DNA from: Silurus meridionalis
Lineage: Eukaryota > Chordata > Actinopteri > Siluriformes > Siluridae
NCBI RefSeq assembly: GCF_014805685.1
Contig: NC_060907.1
Coordinates: 7,277,992-7,341,991, forward strand
Direction: 5' to 3'
Length of the DNA stretch: 64,000 bases
Both the position numbers and the translations under genes were made by a program. Shown here piece after piece: positions 56,113 through 64,000 of the stretch. Within the stretch, counting starts at the first letter, position 1. Every line of letters begins with the position of its first letter. Under the pieces are notes generated by a model. That model worked only from the letters and a program-made list of their open reading frames with translations. It made no database searches and was not told the DNA's origin.

Positions 56113-58104
56113 TACTCATACACACTAACGTTTAAATACATCACTGTATGTTAAAACTTTTATTTCAGACTTAAATTTATCAATGACTTCTTGGTCTAGT
56201 ATTTCCTAAAATGAGCAAAACAACATATATTCTACTTTTCCTGTGAAATCGCAGTAAATTACACAACCTCTCCTTCGGCAAAAAACAATCATAGCCCTTC
56301 CACAGATTCAGAAAGCTTTATTATAAAAAGAAAAAAGAAAAGAAAAACAAATAAAAGGGAGCACCTCGAAGTTCAATTAGTCATTGCACACATTCATTTG
56401 GGCATGTGTAGACTCTAATTACATACAGTTGTTTAATTTGCAGTCTTTGTATGAGGCTGCATGAAAGATGGACCTGATAGTTGCATAACTGCAAGATATA
56501 AAAGTCAGAAGATAAAGAGGATGAAGAGGTATAAAATGAGAATAAAGAACTTTTATAAAGTATAAGTCGATTTCCTGGACACCTCGTGTTCAGGTTTAAA
56601 ATTGTAATTTGTCATTAAATCAATTGACCTCAAATGAACCTCAATGTACAGTAGGATTTCATTTTCTTACAAGAACTGCTTTAATATAATTTTCTTTTGG
56701 GTTCACATCATGTTTTGTGATTTGCTGTTTTTGTTTTTGTGTTCTCCTGATTTGTTTTATTATAGTAATATGTCTACAAATAACCTGCCTTTTCTACATT
56801 TTGTGGCAAAGTTCTGCCAGTTGTATTTGTGCATCCAATTTCTTTTATAATTTCCGACCCTCCTTTATGCTAATAATTGTGCTTACAGGTTATCCTAGTT
56901 TGTTGCCGTTTACAAGTGATTCCCGCTTTCACTTCTGACTATGACTCCTCAATTGCCCTTAATAAAGAACACAGAGTTTACACATTTGGGTCCTGTTTTC
57001 ACTAACCACATGTGGCGACAGTAATGTAATAGTGGTGTTTCGCATTTTAACTCCATTATCTGACGTTCAAAATCTCTCTAGTTCTACTTTTACTGACATA
57101 GGACACTGTTTTTTATTTTTTATATTTCCAATATAACAAGTTATTTTGTTATAATGTACCAATAATTCTGGAAATAACAGTACTAGCCTAACAGTATCAG
57201 CAGTACCATTAAAGTGTCAAACAAAATATAACACAGCTAAAAGACATTAACACAATTCAACTCTCAAATTAGATTGGAAGTAAAATCCAATACCTGTAAC
57301 CATGGAAACTTTAAAAAAACTGACCACTACAAGATTGCATGTAAAGTCCAACATGATTTATCGAATCACTGAATTTGATTTAGTGCACTCTAATAAAACA
57401 AGTGGGATGTATAAAAAAACCTGCTGTTCTCTGTTTACCAAACTGAGTTTTAGACAGTCCTGATGTCCCTGTTGACAAAGTCAAATATAAAAAAATACTC
57501 TTTTTTTTTTGGCTTGGTCATCATGAATGATAATTTTTGTTTTAAATTTTTGTTTTTTTGCTCAGGAATAAAATAACTAATACACATGTACACTAACATT
57601 AATACATAATCAAAAGGAACAAATTACTTTTTAAATTAATTTTTAAAAAATTACAAATGAAGAAATGATTAGGTGGCCAACTAATAAAAACATTAGAAAT
57701 ACTGTATGATTTGTAGGTAATAGCCAAAATAATAACAAAAAACTACAATGCTGGCATCTCAAACTGCACTTTAGTGTTTCCAGAGAGAAAATAATAGTAT
57801 TTTTTTTAAATTGAGACCAAATTTCAGCTTCAGCTTTAAAAGCCTTAAAACTTGCTTACTGAACAAACACAGGAACAGTGCCCTTGTGTCACACCCCTAT
57901 GAAATATTGAGCTGTCAAATTTTTGCTTGGATTGAACATACATAGGTATATTTTATCCCACAAACATTAAGTGAGTGTGCATTTTTTAAGATCAATATAT
58001 TAAAATATATTGGAGTAAAAAGATTGAATATTGAATCGAAACATAAATGTAGTAAAGGTTGCTAATATCTTAAATACTCAGTTAAACCAGAAAGAAGTGG
58101 AAAA
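56113..58104. other. Spacer, 2 kb, no recognised gene
   Basis: AT-rich unique DNA; A/T runs near 56325-56355 and 57480-57560. No coding pattern. Confidence 0.45.
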
Positions 58105-58222
58105 AATTACTTAAGTACTTTTCACCACCGAACAGTGGCAACTTGGTTGTGTTGGGGCTCAAACCTCTGACTTTCTGATTAGTAACCCAGAACTTAAACG
58201 GTTAAACCATTACTGTCACAAA
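58105..58222 (-). mobile_element. tRNA-derived SINE head fragment
   Basis: In reverse: GTAATGGTTTAACCGTTTAA (A-box region) and AGAGGTTTGAGCCCCAACAC (B box), then AACCAAGTTGCCACTGTTCG. Body missing. Confidence 0.65.
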
Positions 58223-58589
58223 ATTCCAGATTGGTTGATCTGGTCCTTAATAATGTGTAACTTTCATGGAATATAATGATAGATGTGGGAGGGTGAACAT
58301 ATCTTCAGATTTAATGAGGACTAAGGGGCATCAACCTGGTGAATTCTCACATTTCACATAATGACTTTCATGTATTTTTGCCTAGCATATTTTTGTTTTA
58401 ACTGAAGAGTTAAGTTAGACTTTTGGTCATCACAGATTTTGCTGAAGTGACATTGCTACTAGTATTCTTATATACCTGCAGTTAATCTGTTTTCTGAATT
58501 CTTAAGAGGTCAGTTTTATAGTACACAATAAGCTTGAAAAAAGAATAGGTTGATGCTAGCGTGCTTGGCCTGCTAATAGTGACACCATA
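58223..58589. other. Spacer
   Basis: No recognised feature. Confidence 0.5.
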
Positions 58590-58815
58590 GACTTCAAAAG
58601 AAACACAAACCGGACAATTACACTATCTCGATGGAAATGCTTGCAAACCAGCCTTTCATCATAAAGCGGTCAGTCAAAGCAAGACCTCAGGTGAAACATA
58701 ACAAAGCTCTTTTTCAAAACATTTGCAGGCAGACAAGTTGTGAAACTTTGAGTTGAGAAATGCTTGAAAGGACTCCCCAAGAGATTTCATATATTATTGC
58801 AGACAATAGGCATTT
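58590..58815. promoter_or_regulatory. Possible conserved non-coding block
   Basis: Unique, balanced composition; contains GGACAATTACACT, CATCATAAAGCGG and CCTCAGGTGAAAC. No open frame. Low-certainty enhancer guess. Confidence 0.18.
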
Positions 58816-59158
58816 TATGTACTTGAGTGCCAAACATAATAACAATATTAACAACATTAAATGCTTGAATTTGGGCCTTGGGCTGTGAATATTGTAGGTT
58901 ATTTCTGTTTTGTTTCTCCTTTTTGTGACTGATAAAAATCAAATCTGTAACAGCCAAGCTGAAGTTGGCAAAACAGCATGGGGCTGTGTGGAAATGAGCA
59001 TGAACGACACGGTTGTCTTGAACTGCTGAACTGCAAATGTTTACAATAACAAGGTTTGATATTTGTAATCTTCTTCTTGCTAAGAATTACTGCTTATTTG
59101 TTCCACTGTACACAAATCCTTCAGCCAAGGCAGCTAAAATATTGGGACGTATCTGGGG

Positions 59159-60171
59159 CAGTGGCGGGCCGTGCATTTGGTACCTGGGCCTTCAGTGGGG
59201 ATGTACCTGACTTAATTCACCTCTTAATACCACAACTATCACGTCGCAATTATAGAAACCATCAATACTATACAAGAACGCAAAATAACAACACGTGGCA
59301 CTACAGAGAGAGAGGCATTTCACATATGAAGGGTGAATACCATTTTACTAAAGTGAGCTCCAAACCTCTACACTACAACCACAACTGTGCACCTACATCA
59401 TCTGGAGCAGTTCAAAATCAATATTTGTCTAATAACATGACAAAAACATAAACATATTTTAATAAAATATAACCTACTTACCAGAGATGCAGACTCATAA
59501 TTTGCACTGCTCTTAAGAGGCTGTAAACCAGTGATTCCGCTCATATTTACTGGTCTGGAAATGGTGAACAAACCCTTTCCTGGGCTGAGACAAGCTAGCT
59601 AGCTTCGGGGTTGGCCGACCTCCTCACAACATCTAGCCTTTCTTGAAAGTAGATTTTTAAGAATGTCCAAAACCAAATCAATTTCTCTTCCTCTGTAGAT
59701 GTAAAAAAGGCAAACTCAGAGGTATTCATGTGTGCAGAGCTACACATGTGTTTCACCAGTCGAAGGTGGCTGTAACAGTTTCCCTCTGATCAACCAATCA
59801 GGGGATGAAAAAATGCTAACCTTATTCTGTGAGGCGAATTTGAAATCTGATTGGGTAAAGAAACTTAAGGAGACTATTTCTTAAGGAGACTATGGTAAAA
59901 AGGACAGCAGTACCGATTGTGAAGGCTATTGGATTGACATGGCAGCACATAGAGGCTGAAATCTGATTGGACAAAAAATTGAACACCCACATAAACGTAC
60001 TGGAAGCAGTGCAGCCAAGAGAAATGCTACGGAATAAATAAAATAAACTGTTGGGAATAAATTTATACAACTTCATTTAACAAATATTAAAATTTAGGTT
60101 GGAAATGTAGGTCAGTGCTTCTGATAGTGTTTAGCAAAGAAGGCTTTGCTGGCCTTGACTGCCCACCACTG
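59159..60171. mobile_element. hAT transposon, non-autonomous (1013 bp) with perfect 8-bp target duplication
   Basis: Ends CAGTGGCGGGCCGTGCATTT and, reversed, CAGTGGTGGGCAGTCAAGGC form short inverted repeats (12 of the first 14 bases match). The flanks are identical 8-mers ATCTGGGG at 59151-59158 and 60172-60179, the target duplication length of the hAT superfamily. The interior has no intact transposase; the 131-codon plus frame at 59056-59451 crosses the left end and shows no domain. A relic of the same family lies at 38260-38733. Confidence 0.93.
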
Positions 60172-60179
60172 ATCTGGGG

Positions 60180-61009
60180 TCTGAACAAAACTCAGACCAT
60201 GGTAAGAGAATAGCCTGAATGTTGCTGTAAAAGCATGTTTCTTTCTCTTAGCACCATAATGTAATACCTTAGAGGTTTAAAGTTTTAGCCTTGGGGTCTA
60301 ACCCCGTTTTAAATTAAATTTTCTAAACTGGAAAGTACTACAGTCATAATTTCGCTATACTTGACAATTTAGTAAAACCTATTTGGTTTTATGTTTAATT
60401 CATAAATAATAGGAACAAACATTTCTTACACCTTGCCACCATATGCACAAATGGAAAAAACATCATTATAAATAAGCTTTTTCTGTCTCAAATTCCAGTT
60501 CTCTGTTGTAAGTGATAAATAGCTATGCCTATGAAGAAAAATTAGCTTACAGAAAAATAATTTTACATAAATGTGGCTTTCTTCACCATGCACATGAAGT
60601 ACAATGATCTGTTGTAAATCACCCACATGGCAACTAACAATATACATGGTGTAGTTTATCATGCAAATTATCCTCTTGTTCGAGATTGTAGTAAATCAGG
60701 GCCTTGACGTTTGCCATCTGGAGACACTTGGAAAGAGGACGCAGGAGCACATGCTTTGTATTGACCAAAGCTGGCTTTGGAAGAAACTTCATTGCAATTT
60801 CCAGATCATTTTCTCGATGAAAATAATTAACCATCTGCAGACAAGAGTGATGTAGTAGTAGCCTGCATTTACTGGACACCAGGTCGAATCGCAGCAACAC
60901 ATTTAGCCAGTGTGATCGGAGTCCAAAATAAGAAAAAAAATGCAAATAGTCCCAAAGACTTACGAAGGGACCCCCTTATTGTTCAGTTGAGACCTGGAAG
61001 CATACATGT
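60180..61009. other. Spacer
   Basis: The 103-codon (60634-60945) and 78-codon minus frames show no recognisable domain and conflict in frame; not called as genes. Confidence 0.45.
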
Positions 61010-61232
61010 TGTAGCCCATCGGCGTCCATGCAGGCTTTCTAATCGATCTTGTTCTACATTGCTAATGAGTCATCCATATTAGTGCTGGCGGGCTCTCAGA
61101 GGGGAACAACACCCTGGTCTTATCCCCTCACCGCAGGCGTTCATTAGCATTGAACAGCGAGTGTGTCCTGGCACGTATGCGGCCAGTGCTTGCCTTGCAT
61201 GTGGAGCTGAATAGTTAATGTCTTGTAGAGAA
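61010..61232. promoter_or_regulatory. Possible conserved enhancer-like block
   Basis: A less AT-rich, unique stretch with TTTCTAATCGATC, an exact AP-1 core TGAGTCA (61066-61072), CATATTAGTGC, GTTCATTAGCATTG and GAATAGTTAATG. No coding frame. Only an inference from composition and motif density. Confidence 0.27.
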
Positions 61233-62379
61233 GCCATGTTTGCTTGTTTTGTTCTTTGTTGGGGATGTTGGACGAGATTCCAACCACTGCCAGTTGCACT
61301 GATTTTTTTTTTCTTCCCTCATGGCAAGCTCACCAGGATGAGCCTGGGAAAAACATTTCTATACACGAAATCCACTTTAAATGGTTTCCTTGCCTTTTTT
61401 TGTGTGGCAACCCTCAGAAGAGAACATGAAGCACGAATTTGCTTTGAGGAAAGAAAACTATAAGTAAGGAGTGGAGAAGAGAAATGCTCTACAATCTGCA
61501 CAGTACAAGGTAGCAAACTGACTTCTTATGAGGAAGTTGGCTGTCAAAGTGCTCAATGGGGGGCCAAAGTATGTATCAACTATGCCATAAAAATATAATA
61601 AGTAGACGCCTGCACTTGTATGGATTTGTGAGCCATATCAGATCCAGAATCAGCATTCTTTTATTTGCATGATTTTGTACAGTTTGTATGATTGCATGAA
61701 TTGTACAATGATGGGATACTGAAATGTGACTTTAGAAGAAAGTTTTGAGTAAAGCACTTAGGTCACAGTTATTGACAAGAAAGCACATTCAGTTAGCACT
61801 GAATTATTGTCTGAAGACATGTTGGTATAGAAAATTAATCAACATCTTTTGATCAATCCTATTCAAGGATTCAATAGTGATTTGGGATAAATCTCAAATA
61901 AATACTAACCTGTATTTAATATAGACTGGTATAAAAGTCATATATTCCATGAAAACTATTACCTTGAATTCTATTAACATAAAAGCAGGTAGTAACCATA
62001 CACCATACCTGTATGCTTAGTCTTAGCCTGTAGATTTTCTAGAGGCCTAGTCTCTGACCCCTAAATTAAAATAAATCTGGTAGTCTTCAATACCTTGCAT
62101 GTATTTACTCTCTATATATATGTATATCCATAGGCCCTTTTGTAGCTATTTACTGGATTAAATAAAAGTACACACCATTATGTTTTCTAAAGGTATTATA
62201 TTAAGACCTTAATATAAATTAAATGAGTCGGATATTGAGGCCAATGTAAATATGTGATTCGTGCCAACGCTGTGTCTGAAAATGATTGCATTCTCTATTG
62301 TACTCTACTCTAGTCACCTGGTTTATACTGCTCCCAATGATAGAATTTCAGACGTGTTCCCTAAAATAAGCCTTAAGTG
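61233..62379. other. Spacer
   Basis: No recognised gene or element. Confidence 0.45.
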
Positions 62380-62494
62380 CATAGGTTACTATAAATGACT
62401 ATAATTTTTTTTTTTTAAATATGCCAGTGGATGGATAGGTTACTATAAATGTTACCAAAATATGCTAGTTAGTGCATAGGTTACTATAAATTGG
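62380..62494 (+). repeat. Three-copy spaced repeat of TAGGTTACTATAAAT
   Basis: The 15-mer TAGGTTACTATAAAT occurs three times between about 62380 and 62492, with ATGCCAGTGGATGGA/ATGCTAGTTAGTGCA-like words between copies. Repeat period about 40-55 bp. Confidence 0.85.
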
Positions 62495-63146
62495 TGTTAA
62501 CGTTTGGTCTTTAATGAATTAGTATGCCAAACAAGGTCTATTTCAGTCTCAAGCCAAGCAAAATGAATGTATGCATGGATTTGTTTTGCAGGACACAATG
62601 TGTCCATGATCAGAATACTGATGTTAAATACTAATGACAGAGGAAACCATTTTTCCCCCTTATTTTATTTTGGTTCCAAAGTCATTAACAATCAAAATAC
62701 ATGTCTTCATGGTTGCTGGGCAAATGTTTTATAGTCCAACTCAATCATCGCGACTTGTATGAATATGGCTATTTGCATAATATCCACTGAAATGGAAAAA
62801 TGTATGGAAAATTGGAGTCTCCATTTAGTATTTTAGCATATGTCTGATTGTGTCTTTAAATGAGCCTGTGAAAATGATCTCCTATGAAATTCTCCTCCAT
62901 GTTCCCAAAATGATATAAAACACAAGGATGTTGTCTTACTTTTTCTTAATGTTTTCTTACTGTTAGAATGTTCTACCTTCAAATGCTTACTTCTCCTTTC
63001 TATCTTCATCACATCTCTCTCTCTGAACTTGTCACTGCTGTAAGGACTTACTGCCATGTCCAGCTCAGTCTAAATGGGCAGTCTCTTCCCAAACAGTCCA
63101 AAAAGCAGCCTGGTAATGACTTCAGGGCCTGTGGACCCTCGCTTTG
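62495..63146. other. Spacer
   Basis: No recognised gene. The short frames here overlap in conflict and have no domain. Confidence 0.45.
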
Positions 63147-63563
63147 CTAAGTGAATTTAGATGCTGAACGTTTGGAAGTGAAGGTCTGTTTGAAACACCT
63201 CTTCGGCTGAGCCCATCGCCATATAAATCCCATTATCTCATGGGTGTACTCTTTCACAAGCTGATAGAAAAGTGGGTTGTCACTCAGCAGAAGTGGCTTG
63301 TACTTCGGCTGTTCATTTATGGTCAAGACTTTTTTGTTGTTGCTTTTCCTTGCCTGCTTTGTCTTTTTTTCCTGGATTCTCTGGACAGTTTTTGGTCTGC
63401 AGCTGCCAATTGTAATGTTACACATGACTATTCCGGTTATCACAAGAAGCACAAGTGTTCCAAACCACTTGTAGTGTAGCTCGTCCTGAAACACGATTTC
63501 CTTCCATCTGTTTTGCTGTTTGGTACAATGCCCACCGGTATATGTGTGTCGGAGTGCATACTT
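63147..63563 (-). CDS. Candidate host exon: single-pass membrane protein segment
   Basis: An open frame of about 138 codons in unique DNA, ending in TAG. It reads a Cys/Arg-containing lead, WKEIVFQDELHYKWFG, one clear membrane segment (TLVLLVITGIVMCNITIG), a strongly basic stretch (RIQEKKTKQARKSNNKK), then a mixed tail with PLLLSDNPLFYQLVKEYTHE. Basic residues after the segment predict an outside N-terminus and a cytoplasmic tail. No ATG lies before the membrane segment, so, if real, it is a terminal exon of a larger gene; AG dinucleotides near 63560 and CAAACAG near 63522 are possible acceptors. Family not recognised. Confidence 0.35.
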   Translation of the reverse strand, partial: KYALRHTYTGGHCTKQQNRWKEIVFQDELHYKWFGTLVLLVITGIVMCNITIGSCRPKTVQRIQEKKTKQARKSNNKKVLTINEQPKYKPLLLSDNPLFYQLVKEYTHEIMGFIWRWAQPKRCFKQTFTSKRSASKFT

Positions 63564-63566
63564 TTA

Positions 63567-64000
63567 TTTTAAAGAGCTAAATGTAGCTCTTTAGCATTGA
63601 AAAAGATCTAGCACAGATGTTGTAGCCATAAAAAAATACACTCTGGAACTCTCAGCATCTGATGTAGTAAGCTGTTTTTGTGCTGGTTTGCAGGGCAATA
63701 AGGCCATATTCTGGGGGGAAAACCTTTTTTTATTATTGATAAAAACTGCAGCCTAATTTTAGTTTATGATCCACGTACAAGGCAACATGGACAGTGAATA
63801 TCTCCCCCATGTACTGTGCATGTAGGTAGGTGTTCCATAAAAAGTACAACATCAGCACAAAAAAGTAATAGTGGACAAAATGTTCAATTAGATGAGTTTG
63901 AGGCATTGATGTAAGACCTGGTTAGGTAAACTCTATGTTTAACAGCTGTTAGTATAGATAATTCAGGACTGTTTTTATCCAAATGAATCACATCAAACAG
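63567..64000. other. Spacer to window end
   Basis: No recognised feature. If the minus-strand frame at 63147-63563 is an exon, this would be the adjoining intron. Confidence 0.4.

Noticed and set aside
59056..59451. 131-codon plus-strand frame as a gene
   Set aside because: It crosses the left boundary of the hAT element and is therefore a chance fusion of flank and transposon.

Overview
This window looks like AT-rich intergenic or intronic DNA from a teleost fish, probably an otophysan such as a catfish. The evidence is its repeat content: several Tc1/mariner families, IS630-like, Tigger/pogo and hAT transposons, DIRS tyrosine-recombinase retrotransposons, L2-like and RTE-like LINEs, tRNA-derived SINEs, and many long (TA)n, (CA)n, (CTAT)n and (GAAA)n tracts. 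Family names come from memory of typical fish repeats, since no database search was possible. I found no confidently identifiable host gene, no functional tRNA or rRNA gene, and no prokaryotic or CRISPR feature.

Layout. 1-2.1 kb: two internally deleted Tc1 copies. 3.2-4.3 kb: an L2-like LINE fragment. 5.7-11.6 kb: a dense DNA-transposon zone (Tigger mini-element, several Tc1 relics, a 1.2-kb deleted Tc1 with both ends). 14-18.7 kb: a Tc1 relic, then microsatellites, a two-module higher-order GAAA minisatellite, and a ~190-bp minisatellite interrupted by an RTE-like LINE. 19-22.5 kb: hairpin, SINE piece, Tc1 relic, and a possible conserved element. 23.1-26.5 and 29.6-31.1 kb: two decayed DIRS copies around 3 kb of unique DNA with one unexplained ORF. 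32-36.8 kb: a duplicated ~117-bp unit, a regulatory-looking block, L2 and other LINE fragments, and two SINEs, one with an 18-bp target duplication. 38-46 kb: hAT relic, minisatellite, SINEs, Tc1 relics, and an RTE-like LINE 3' end. 47.5-49.05 kb: the best-preserved element, a 1559-bp Tc1-like transposon with perfect 25-bp ends, inner repeats and a transposase broken by about three frameshifts. 50.5-60.2 kb: MITE, IS630-like relic, SINEs, LINE tail, and a 1013-bp hAT element with a perfect 8-bp target duplication. 60.2-64 kb: mostly unique DNA, with a possible enhancer block and, on the minus strand at 63.15-63.56 kb, the best candidate for a host exon.

How the parts relate. The autonomous elements here are all broken by frameshifts, internal deletions or truncation. 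The SINE at 36.5 kb shares its 3' tail with the RTE-like LINE ends at 18.3 and 45.8 kb, which suggests a SINE/LINE partnership visible inside one window. A second SINE type appears to share its end with the L2-like LINE. Between the repeats lie several unique blocks rich in homeodomain-like TAATTA cores that could be conserved enhancers; this is a hypothesis only.
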